Part shown: positions 45,420 to 58,300 of the stretch, piece after piece
Layout: each line of letters opens with the position of its first letter
How positions within the stretch are numbered: the stretch's first letter is position 1
Position numbers and translations under genes: made by a program
Origin: Actinia tenebrosa
Lineage: Eukaryota; Cnidaria; Anthozoa; Actiniaria; Actiniidae
Assembly: GCF_009602425.1 (NCBI RefSeq)
Contig: NW_022261496.1
Span: 10,411-74,410 of the forward strand
Reading direction: 5' to 3'
Length of the DNA: 64,000 nt
Notes under the pieces: generated by a model
The model's input: only the letters and a program-made list of their open reading frames with translations
Told to the model about the DNA's origin: nothing
The model's database searches: none

Positions 45420-48400
45420 GTTTATATTATTCAAACTTCAAAATACGTTCATTCTTACATTGACCCTATCTGAATATTATGTTGCCTTATGTTGTAGGGG
45501 AACAAGCAAGGTCGTTATTCATACGTTCTAGGCTACCACTCTCAGAACTCAGCAAAATATGGTAAATAAGTTACGAAGGTTGTTAATGGGTTACTAACAT
45601 AAACGTTCTGCCGTTTACATTCAATATAGTTTCTATTTATTTTATTTTATTTTATTTTTTCAGTAATGAGTGCTAGATATTTTCTGTTAGCAAAATGGAG
45701 AATAAGTCTTATGTCTGTTAATATCATTGGTTTCTCTATACGAAAAGTAATAATTTTCTTTGAAATTGTTTCAGTGTTGGCAATATTTATATGGTCATTA
45801 GCTAATTTTTAACATATCATTCCGAGTCCTGATAAATTAGGGGGTAAGCCAGACCTTTTGTATAGGTGCTTTACTAAATTACTATCTTTAAAGCACAAAT
45901 AAAAAAAGATTTTCAAAGATTGACGGCATTCTTTAGATAAGCTGTTATCTTTGTATACGAGGATTACAGAATATAATTTCTATCTATAAGTCGTTATATT
46001 TTATGCTTGACTTTATACAAACATAATATCGTGGTTCAAAGTTTGGTCCAAGTTTACGTGTACAAACAATACACTTGAATAATAATTCGTACTCGAAAAG
46101 CGGTTTTTTTGACTGTTATTTATTTTTGCTTGGCTTCTTGTCAAAGAAAGAAGGAAAGATTGATAGTACATATTAAATAATATCTTCTTTATTTATTATA
46201 TTAAAGATGCTCCATTGGTTTTGCATGCATTTAATACATGTTGAATGTTGATTTAGTGATTAAGCTAGAAAATTCTAACGTGCTATTTGCATATTGCTAA
46301 AACAAATCATCCCTTTTAAAGATAACAAAATAATACTAAAGGTAATTTTGATATTATAAATGTGAAATAATGTCTAATGCTTTTGTGATTTTTGGTGAAA
46401 TTATATTTTTACTGCATGAGAAAGCAACATTATTCAATGAAACTTCCACATAATCATAGGAGCATAACTTGAAGAAATAAAATAAGAACACAGTTGTGTG
46501 GGCTGAGAAAAAAATATTCATATTTTCTATTGTTCCAATCTATTGCTTGCAAAATTCCCATGGGTATTGATCATGCTGAGAAAAACTGCTATTATGGCAT
46601 GGTATGTGATGAGCTTCAGTGGATACTATTCACGCTTCAAAATCTCAGCAGGTGCAAGGTTTCAATTAAAAAAAGCCTAGAAAAAATATATTGTCTGTGT
46701 TTAGTTAACATCTATCAAAAAATACTGAGCTGCATTTCTCAAAAGTGGAACCTCCTGCATAACATTGCATACTTCATTAAGCAATCTATAAAAAATACAA
46801 TGTTATAATGTTTTTAACAATGTCATTGGATATTTCATATTTTAGGCATAGAGTTAGCTATTGTATATATATATTACTATTACCAAACTAATGCAGTCAA
46901 GTTTTTGAGACTTTCACAAATAAAGATGAAGGAAAAAGGCCATGCACACATAGCACTCATATTAGGCAAGGACTGTGGAGCAGCCTAAAAATTGGAAGTG
47001 GGTTGGGGTCTAAGATTGGAAAATATTAGAGACTTAAGTATGCAATAGGAAAAAATAGTGAGGGGGATATAGGCCCCCCACCCCATACCCCTCTGTGGTC
47101 CCTGTATTAAGCAAGGGGATGAAACAGATGAGTTTTATGGGCAGCATATTTTAAAATGAACCCTAAAATGTGATTCTACGACAACCTGGCTGTAGGAGTC
47201 AGAAAATGTGACCTTTCTCATTTTAGACCATATATACATTATGATATCTGAAATCTGAGACCAAGTAGCTAGCTTGCTGCAAATTGTAATCCGGTCCATT
47301 CACATCTGAAGAAAGTAGTTTCCATTTAGATTGGAATGTGAAGCATGACCTTACAACTTAGAGTTAGAAAATAATGTGATTTGCATTTTAGCCAGAAACA
47401 TGAAAGTACAAAAAATCGTTTAAGTCTAAGATCACCCATTTCAGATGTAGGAGTGTCAACATCTTTTGAAATAGGTGTATCTTTTGGTTCATTGAGTCAT
47501 TACTCCCTTCTCCATGCACTGATACTCATAAGTAGTATATGTCAGTCTTAAATGGAAGTTATTAAAATGGAATAATGTGCATTGTGCATTTATATTTACT
47601 AAATTTGATGATTTCCATTCAAAACATTGGGTATATTTTTCCCCCAGGAAACTAGCAGATATCAGCCGAGATAATTTACTGGATGTTTCAGAATTTGCTA
47701 CAGCAATGCACCTAATACAGCTAAGACTAAGAGGATCTGAACTTCCAGAAAAGCTTCCTACTTCACTGACTCCTGTACGAGCAACTTTAACTGTTGTCCC
47801 ACCAATGAGTACTGAAGAATGGAATGCGTACTATAAAACGTTTGTTTGGAAGGATGCAAATGCTTCTGGTTTTCTGGACAGTATGTATATAATATTGATT
47901 ATTTATAAAATTATAATATTGAAATGCCAATGTACAATATTGAGGCTGTGTTAGGGTTTTAGAATTATTCGCAGTTTTTTGTGAAGGAACAGATTATTAG
48001 CCATTAAATATTAATATTAAAGATTATGTGTTGCATTTTATTGTTGCATATATTTGTTTACAATATTGGCATACAGATTACAATATTTCCAAAATTTGCC
48101 CAGAATTAATGGATTATTGATTTATAAAAAAAAGCTAATATTCTGTCTTATTGCTATGCATATAAAGGGTTGGATAAAAACCTTTCATGTAGGAATAATT
48201 AATTGGGAGTTTACACTTCCACTCACACACATCACAAAGTTCTACATCCTAAATATTTATTTATATAATTTAATATCAGCATCTTATCTTTTACTCAAGC
48301 TATTTGCATAATATTATTTATAGCAGAAACAGCTTGTGGCATCATGATGCTGTCCAATCTTGAATCAAGTACTTTATCAAAGATATGGTAAGATAGTGTA

Positions 48401-49364
48401 AGCTACAAAAATTCTAACCAAAATTTTATGCAATGAACATAAGCATTGCTATAATGTGAAATTACATATAATTCTTATAAAATAAAACCATGGATTAAAC
48501 TACATTATTTTAGCTAATGAACATCAAATATTATGGAAATCCAATGGAATGTTTTCGAAATCCAATCCTTTTGAATCTTAAATTCATAATCATGAAATAT
48601 GTTTTATTATTGTTATTTCCTTATAAATATTTTAAAAAGCAACAGAAATATCTTGTCACCTTTAAATTAGCCATTAAATCTTCTATGTGTAGGATAAATT
48701 ACATATTCCATTTTTCTGAAAATCTTAATTAATTATACTTACTGGGTTTTTTTCTTTATTTCAGGAATTTGTCTGACATAGATAGGGATGCCAAATTATC
48801 CCTAGAGGAGTTTGCTATTGCATTCCATCTTTTAAGATACTGCAAGAAGGGTAGGAGTTATTTGTTTTTATGATACGAGATAATGAACTTCATTCATTAT
48901 CAGATAAGGTGTTAAATTAACTTATCATATGACCCATACGGCCCTGCTCACGCGCTCTAATAAAACCATTGGAAAAAGTCACGTGATGGGGGCCGGACGG
49001 GTTGACGTAAGTGGGCCGGAAAAACCCGTCCGGCCCTGCTCAAATCCGCACGCTTTCTTTTTCTTATTTATTTTTATTTTCGTGAGGGTCATATGATAAA
49101 ATGCTTATTGACTGAGTTAGGTCGNGCCGTANGGGAAAANATTTGNCTCTCNGTCATTTGTACGGACCTCGCTGCGCTCGGTCCGTACGACATGACCTCG
49201 AGCCAAATATTTTCCCGTACGGCCCTCCCACTCAGTCAATAAGTACATANNNNNNNNNNNNNNNNNATTAACTTATCATATGACCCATACGGCCCTGCTC
49301 GCGTGTACGGACCTCGCTGCGCTCGGTCCGTACGACATGACCTCGAGCCAAATATTTTCCCGTA

Positions 49365-49396
<32 letters not shown>

Positions 49397-52300
49397 ACCA
49401 TGATGTAATGCTGCAGTACAGCAGTTATCATCTCTGTCTTAACATTGGCTCCAGATATCATACCTAATAAAATAATTATCATATATTTATTTTACTCACA
49501 ACTTGAATTATACATATCATTAGCCTGCCATATCATATCATGTACGAGACACTGTAATTTATCATTTTACTTATGCTCTACTACTAAGTCCTGGGTACTT
49601 AATGAAGAAACAAAGTTCAAATTTGAAAGAGAAAAAGAAATGTTCCTGACATAAATGCACCCCACTTACTGAACATTCCTTGATTGAGATTTAAAGTATG
49701 GTATGTTACAATCATTATTGTTGAAGTATGGCCCCTAAAGTTTGATGTCTTTTTCATGGACCTAAGCATTTTAACAACTATCATTTAAAAAACTGCATTA
49801 CAAAAAAAAAACAATATCTTGAGGGAGATTTTGGAATTAATTCTAATTTTAGAGGAGGAGATGATTCATATCTTCAATTCAGTCTAAAAACTTGCTCAAT
49901 AAGTTCTTTTTTATTGCAGTTCTTTGATTAACAGTCATCAAAATGCTAGTTAACGATACATTGAACTTTGTGGGTTGCACATAAACAATGATATTGTAAT
50001 AAAGGACTCAGAACAGTTTGGCACTCTATATACATGTACTCTACCAGAGCTCTTGATTTTTCTTTGAGAAGTTAATGGAGAAATAATCATATTTGTTGCT
50101 TATAAATCTGTTTAGGTAATGAACTTGAAGGAAGCATAGATGTCAAGGCCATGCTACCAAATGAGGTGATTTTAGCAGTCGCTTGTGATTTTTACTTTTA
50201 CTTTTTTTGTGTTCTTTAGAAAATTACCCTTAGACAAGTCTCCCTCCCAAAACCTTTTTACCCCGGTGTCCCACAGCCCAGAGCCAGCTACACAACATGT
50301 TCAGCCACACAGGCTACAGGGGGAGGGGGGTACGGGGGGNGGGGGGAACATTGGTAAGCTTCATTCCATCTAAATAATAAGCCAATATTCAATTATTAAA
50401 TATAATTTTTTTAAGGCTCTAAAAGACGATGGCGAAGCCAAGAAAAAGAGGTGAGTGAAGGGGTATCTGTTTCTTGTACAGTTATAGACCCCTAATGCAT
50501 GTGACATCAAAGCAGTGCAATTTGGAGGACAAAACAAAAGAATTTCAATCTTTTGAGAATTGGAAATCTATAGTTATGTTCTCCAAATTACACTAAGCTG
50601 CATTCTATCAAGCTGCAAGGGGCTATTTCAAAATAGGCTGGTAAATATTTTGTTGCATGCTGCATGTTGCTTACTAAGCCTAAGATATATCATATTCATA
50701 TGTAAATGATGTCAGCACAGAGGATTAAATATATCAAAAAAAACTTGCAGACAAAGTTTTGAAAAATAATTTCCTTTTTTCGTGATCTTTCACTGATTGG
50801 ATCCACATCACCTACTGTATAATGCTTTTCAGTTTTAGTATGCAACATGAAACAAGACCTTAGTGAATATGCCTTAATCAACTTTTTTTGAAATAGCTGT
50901 ATTCATATAGTCCAGAACTGGACCCAATTTTTACAATTGTGTCTAATGTTTTATGTGCACAATCCTATTAGATCCTAGTACAAAATTCCGTACTGATTGT
51001 TAAAACTTTTATTTAATTCCAATGCATCTTTGCCCGCTTGCGTTGATTCGGATATAAAAATTAATAAAAGTGAAATAATAAAATTGAAGTTATAAAAGTG
51101 AAGTAATCAGTGAAATACTAATCCAGGACTGGTATACGTATTCATAAAGTGTGTACATAATGCACACCTTTTACAGAAAGATTTTAAACGTTTTTTAAGT
51201 AAACCAAACTTAATTAAACTAATCCCATATCTTAACTTAGGTATTAATAAGATAAGATATTCTTTAAGCTCGTAAGACGTGAAGCTTAAATGAGAGAAGC
51301 GTAAAGCCTCTGAAAACAGATTTTTGCCCGTACACATGCTCTCAAGAACAGACGGAACTAAAAGAAGTCAAATATTTTTAGTGAAAGGTTGTTTGTAAAT
51401 AACCCACACAGGTTTAGTTATATTTAACCGTAATATATATGCTAATCTTTTTTCAGACACGCTGAAGTTCAGTCGGAGAGAAGACAGCTTTTGACTTTGA
51501 AGGTAGGTAAAATATCTTAATTTCCTGCGAATAAAGCTTAATTATCGTATTAAAAACGCTTTCCCTTACCTTTGAATGCATCCCAAGTTTTTAATAGTCT
51601 AGCCTGCTTCGAAGTTTATAAGTGTCACTAAAAATAAAGCTCTAAATTGATAAAAGTTATAAGCTTAAAAGAAAGCAAAAATAAGATCTTCCCGAGCTTC
51701 CTACCTTCTGTTTCATCTTCGCAATTTTCGCGGGCTTTAGATCGACGCGTGCGCGCTGGTTTTCCCGCGCTAACACTAAACTTTTCGCGCGCTTTTTGGT
51801 ATTACAAGGAAATTATTTTTACAGCGATTTTAACTAAACTAATGCTACAGCATAGATTTTTGTTTTATTTATTTATTTTTTTTACATTTTTAAAATAGAG
51901 TGTAAACAATTAATCCGTGAAACACTAATTACTAAATAGTACAAAATAGTGCTAATGGTCTTTAATGTCGCGATTTTTGGAGGTGGAGTATTTCGCGACT
52001 AAATTTTGTGATTTTGAAACATAAAAACGTATTCTTATTTAGTCAGGGAGATTGAGCAGGGGCGGATCCAGGGGAGGGGTGCGCACCCCTCTCTTGTTCG
52101 ACTTTGCGCCCCTACTTCGAAGAAAACCAATACTGTTTTTTCTCTTTGATTCTAAGGGGTGCACCCCTCCGTGGGTTAACATTGTGTGCAACATTCCTCC
52201 CTAAACAAAATTCTGTATCCGCCCCTGTTAAGGCATAAAATACCTTTGTTGAGTAAGGAGTTCGCTAAACTGTTATAAACTGTAGTGTAACAAAGTCGTT

Positions 52301-55300
52301 TATATCCGCTTTTTAACGGTCAATAAATGTTACTAATTATATTTTCGCGTCATTCATCAGTATTTTTGCGACGCCTTAAAGTGCTTATAAGCCTTTGCAC
52401 AATATTTTCAGAATCGATTCTTTAGATAGTGGATAGATGATAGTGAAAATATTTCGTCATTTGAATGTCGGGTCTTTAAGATACGAAGGTTTATATTCCC
52501 AATATGTTAATGACTATGATGTAACATAAGGGATCATTTAATATACAACTCTGCAATCGTTCTGGAATACAGTATTTTAAGAGCATCACCCTTTTACTCG
52601 TGACTCACGTAAAGGTTCTAACAAATTTGTTTTCAAAAAATGTCCAGCGTTCAATATCAAAAGTTACCACAAAATACCTCAAATCCCTTATGTTACGTCA
52701 TAGTCATTAACATATTGGAAATATAAACCTTGGTATCTCAAAGACCCGACATTCAAATGACGAATTATTTTCACAATCAACTATTCACTATTTAAAGACT
52801 CTGAATTCTGAAAATATTGTGTAAAGGCTCATAAGCACTTTAATTTCGTGATTTTTTCAAAACTTTATTTCATCCCAAAATACTGACTTTTTATACTGTG
52901 AATTAATTTTTCGATAGCAAAAGCTATGTTCAGAAATAGCAGGCGGCCTTGATGATGCTACTGTAAATGAAAAAATACGACCAGAGCTGAACAAGATTGA
53001 AGACAGGCTTTCTGTTTTAGAAAAAGAAGAAACTGAACTTCGTAGGGTATGTTTTATGAACCCATAGCGAAATAAAATTAGTTAACTTTATTTATGCATG
53101 CTTGGATGCGAAACATAATGCACTAGTCATCTGAAACCCCCGCCCCCCGGCTACCGGGACAGGGCGGGGAATTAACGTGGGGAGACCGGGAATTTAGCGT
53201 GCATTTAACAGCGTGATTGCACGGAGATTTGGCGAATATAATGCGTACTTTAACAGTTTAATGATTTTAAAAGCAACAACTTCAATAAGTTTAACAGCGA
53301 ATATTTTTCAGGGACTGGGAGAATGTGCTAAATCTAACACTACGTGAATGTTAAATTCCTGTCCCGGGGATCTGGGGGTTGGGATTTTAATTGACTAGTG
53401 CAAAACAAACCAAATGCTCAGTTTTTTTGTCTATATAATCAAAACGTATATCAGTCTTAAACCTATTTAATTTTTTATAATTTCAATCCTGTTTTGTCGA
53501 GGTATTAATCTTTATTCACCTCCCAAGGCCTTCAAATCTTCTCTTTCAATGAGCAGGCTTACACTTACACTAATTATCCCATTAAGAAGTCAATGTTTCA
53601 CTAACTGGCTTATAAGACATTTATAGTCAGGCAATCTGAGAAACTACTGAACTACGAATGATAAACAAAAAATTTGCTTTCTATCATTTTAATTACTCTA
53701 TGATCCCAGGAAAGATCTGAGAGAAAACTTTGGAATAATTATAAGTACTTCAAAAGTTATTAGCTTTTCTCTTCATTCATAAGGAATGTACATGTTTTTG
53801 GATCGTTCATTTAACATTACAAAAGATATTGACAAGCTATTTAAACAATTAGCTGAAAAAATTTATTCGCATGACTGGATATGAGACTTGCATATATTAA
53901 TTTTGATTGTTTCTTGTTTTTCAGAGCCTACTGAATCTGAAGGACCGATCGAAAAAAGAGAACTTCAAGCCGTTTGATAAGAGTTTCTTACTAAAGAAAC
54001 GGTTATCTGGAGAAGATTTGTTTAAAGGTCGCGATAAAAAGCTATCAACTGATAAGGATAGTGTGTTGTTTGAGAGACTTTGGACATCAAACGGTACGAA
54101 CCTAGGTAGGTAAAAGAGTACATAACTTCGTAAATTCGCGATCAAAATAATATTAACCTAGATTAAAGTTAAGAAACAATACTTCCAGAACTCTTTCTAT
54201 TTCCATTTTTCTGTCCAATTTTGATCTACCTATTTTATTTTAAAAAATGCTGCTTATCTCTTTTGTTTTATGTAAACACATTCATGAACCTTGATTGACT
54301 TGGTGAATTTGTTATTTTAAAATTTCTCTAGTGTCAGTCTTTAAAAAATATAAAGACATTTTATTTTAGCCTAAAAGTACGTTAAGCCTAAAAGTTCTAG
54401 CCTAAAAGTGCGTCATGATCTCTGCTGAAGCCAAACTTTCGGAAAGTTTGCCTTCAGCAGATATTATAACGTACTTTTACTAACTTTTGTCAATCTGGGC
54501 ATACATTGGTGATAATGATTAATACGATGCATACTAATTTTTACTAAAATTGTTTTGATAAATATAAGGAAGAAAATTTCTTGTGGAAAGCGTCTTCTTT
54601 GGTCGATGGAGGATGGCGTTTTGACATTGGTTGGATTAATGTCATAACTCATTGTACGCGGAGCTAGAATTGTCTAGAAAAGCCACCAAACATAGTGTTT
54701 TTTAACTAACTGGCTTTCTTTATAGCCCCATGACGTACAACTAAATCTATGTACAGCCTTTGTTAGTACGCTTACACCCGACTATGCACTTACGTCATCT
54801 TTTGGTACAATTTAGTACTCTATCTATGGGATAAAGCTGCAATAAGACAAAAGCAAATTATGTACTACATAGAATTACTAATATTTTTTTCGTGATTGAT
54901 TATTGGTAGAATAATATGCATCCAGTGACATAACTATTGACCTCTTCAAGCTAGACGCCTGATTTACTTTGTTGCTGCTACTAACATGAACATGTATTTT
55001 CGAGAATACACGATCGACAAGGATAACTTGATTGAATGTTTGTTTGTTTAGGGAGGCATCGGCACCAGAAAAACTTTCGTTGGACGTATATAGAAGCCTT
55101 TTGAGAAAACGTTTCAGTTTGACTAATAGCTAGTCCAGCCAGTAGATATCATGAGCGCTCGTGACAATCATGGTGTGTTTGATATACTTAAGAGTCGGTC
55201 AATCGGCAATATATTTCGTGATTTTCAAGGATTAGGCCGGATATTCCGATAATGAATGGCCAATTTAGAGGCTGACATGTTGGCGAATTTCGCTAGAGAT

Positions 55301-58300
55301 TCAAACGTTACCAGACGTTTTTTTTTTTTAAATAGTCAAGTAGACTTCATAGCATTTATTCATTCATTGGTAAATATGTAGCAAAGTAATTTTCTCAAGT
55401 TTGACAAAAAGAATCGAATATATATATATATTAAAACTGTTTTTATCCAAACAAAACGACATATGTGGCTGTTCAGAGTATGCATTGTTTTTATTTTTTT
55501 GAGTTAAATTTAACTCATGGCATATTTAACAAAACGTCTTTTTCAATGATTAATCGACCAAAATAATGATAAATTATCAATTTAGGCAAAATACGGCGAT
55601 CCTTCTCGTACTTGAAAAAAACTCAGCCAAATTGGAATAAATTTGCAATTTTAACTACAAAATAAACTACATTTTAATATTTGGCGGATCTTGATATCGT
55701 GAATCGTGAATTAAGTTTTTACTTTTCTCCATCTGTGCATAATTATAAATATCGTCTATATTTTTATGCTTTAATTATGTACGACTTTTTTTCCAATTAA
55801 GATGGGAAATCTTTTATAAGAGTGGTGTATTGATAAGAAAAATATTTTTGATTCTTACATTATAGAGAACACTGTGCCGATTAAAGAAAGTGAAAACGGC
55901 CCAACTGTACCTGAAATTACCCTCAACAACAATTATTCTGAAACGCAACCCTCAGATATCAGTTTTACTGAAGTGACGCGACCGAGTAGAATTACAGAGA
56001 AGTCAGTGCCAAAGATTGTGAACGGTGTCGCCGATTCTGAAGATAGCAAGACTCCATTGTCATCAGATAGCTCCAGACTTAGTAAAGATAGCAAACAGAG
56101 TAACAGTCGAACGCGTTCAACGGAAAAAGCCAGTGAACAAGCGAGTATTTCAAAGGTAAACTATTACGTTATTCTTTTCAGACTATCAAGTTATTTTAAA
56201 ACCGTTTTTCATATCAGGATTTCTAGCATTCACTTTCATCACGACAAATTTTAATTTTGAACTATATATTTATATTGTTTTTCAATTTGACGCACGGAGT
56301 CACTAACTTCTCCAGTATTATTCATTTTTGCAATCAAATTTACTGAAATTTGAATGTTTTAACTTGTATGGACTATGGAACACGAAACTTTTTACCAACT
56401 CTCTGTCGAATATAACGGTTGTCGTGTTAAATTGTAAATATTCATTTCCTTCATTCAACGTCCTTGAACATCATCGAGTTTTCTACTTCACATATACAAC
56501 ATGCATTTTCTTTAAAAAATATCCAAAACAGAACTCTAAAATAGCTTGATTAAACGATACAAGAGTTCTTTATGAATTAATTTTACTTTGCTTGTATAAG
56601 CCATTCAATCGCAGCCATTATAAATGATCGTATGCGTCTGATGATATCAGCGGTATTTTCACTTTCAATTTTAATTTTCAATGCATGGCAAGTTCATTGC
56701 CATAGGCTAATTCTACCATAATACTGAATTACGTTTATTCGAAGTACATCGAAAGAATAAGAGATATTTCATATTTTTGACCTTTTGTGCTCTGTTTTGG
56801 GCTTTACTCTCGATATGATAATCATCAGTTTTCCAAGAAGAAAAAAAAACAACCGGTAACGTAACCAATGGTAACCATTGGTTAGCATTAACCACGGAAT
56901 CGTATTTTGAAATTTTACAATCCTAGTGGGGGTCTTTCGGTAGGTATACCACTAGTATCTGGCCTAGGACACTAGGTTGTTTACTTATCTTTGTGTTTCT
57001 TTGCTGCAGAAATTTTGTTTTACTCCAAAGGCGAAAGGGCTTTAAATAACCGATTTGTACTTCTTGCAGTAACGGACGTTCCGCACTTGGCCCTATACAC
57101 ATCAACAACAACGCGACCTCGCGATGTCCGTTACGTTAGTAATACTCAACCGCCTGCCATTCAAGGAGCGCTAATTGGCACTGAAGGCGAATTCAACGCC
57201 TTATATTAACGCTTTGTGTGCTAATGTCCTTGGTCTGATTCAATTTTCCTTCCTTTCTAGGCTAGTCAAAATAAAGATAACCTCGACGATTCTTTTTCCT
57301 CGGCTCTTGACACTAAAAGGAAAGTAGTTGAAGAAAAGGTGAAAGAGAGTTTGGCCAAACCTAGGAAAGGGGTGGAAAGAGACGAGTCCTTTTCTTGGGC
57401 AAGAATTGAAAAACGACCAGTAATTACGAAAAGAGTTAAAGAAGAGGTGGAATTTCCAGATAAAGAATACCAAAAAAAGAAGAATAGCTACAAAGGCAAG
57501 TCTCCTGTCCAGGAAGAAGTATCTGTATGTTCAGCTGAGAAAGCAGAGTCTGTCGCTGATCAGAATATAAATAAACTTTTTGAGCAAATGTCAGCTGAAA
57601 TGGAGAATGGTGATGTGAATGGTATTGAACATGGAGGCAGTGGTCCAGGGAAATCAGGCTACAAGCTTCCCGTTGGAAGAGTCCTTTCCCATGAAGAGGA
57701 AAAAGAGTTAATTGAATCGGGAGCCTTAAGAAAAGCAGAAAGACAAGTTCCTTCGAGCAAGAATCGAACACAAGAAGAACTCCTGCCAATTTATCTCGAG
57801 GAGAAAAGGGCTATAGAAGAAGAGAGAAGAAAGAAAAGGGAAATCGAGGAAGAGAAAAGAAGACAAGCCAGAGAAGAATTAAAGAGACAAGAAGAAGAGA
57901 GATCTCGGGAACTGATGGAACGAAAATATGCAATGCAAGAAGCAAGGGGGAAGTTAGAAAAGCATATATCTCAGTCTGATAAAGATGAGTACCACACTAC
58001 TGATGCTGGTTACCTCATCGAACGAGAACTTGAAGAACAGAGACGTAGGGAAGAGGAAGTTCAAAGAAGGATAGAGGAAGCAAGGAAGGATGAAACAACG
58101 CTTTCAAAAGACAAGCATCAAAAACCTCATGCCAAACAAGTCTATATCGAAACGGGTAAAGCCGCAAACAATAAACCTCATCCGGTTGTTGTTCGACCAA
58201 AAACGGATCCCAAGCACCACCATCACCGCAAAAGCTGGGTAGAATTGGAGATTGAGGAACAAAAGCGTAAAGATGACGAAATGCGTCGAGAGATCGAGCA

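Noticed and set aside
56991-57209. Possible extra exon of the EH gene before 57261
   Set aside because: There is an acceptor-like TTGCTGCAG, but the frame in the needed phase meets a stop quickly and no donor fits; the open frame belongs to another phase.
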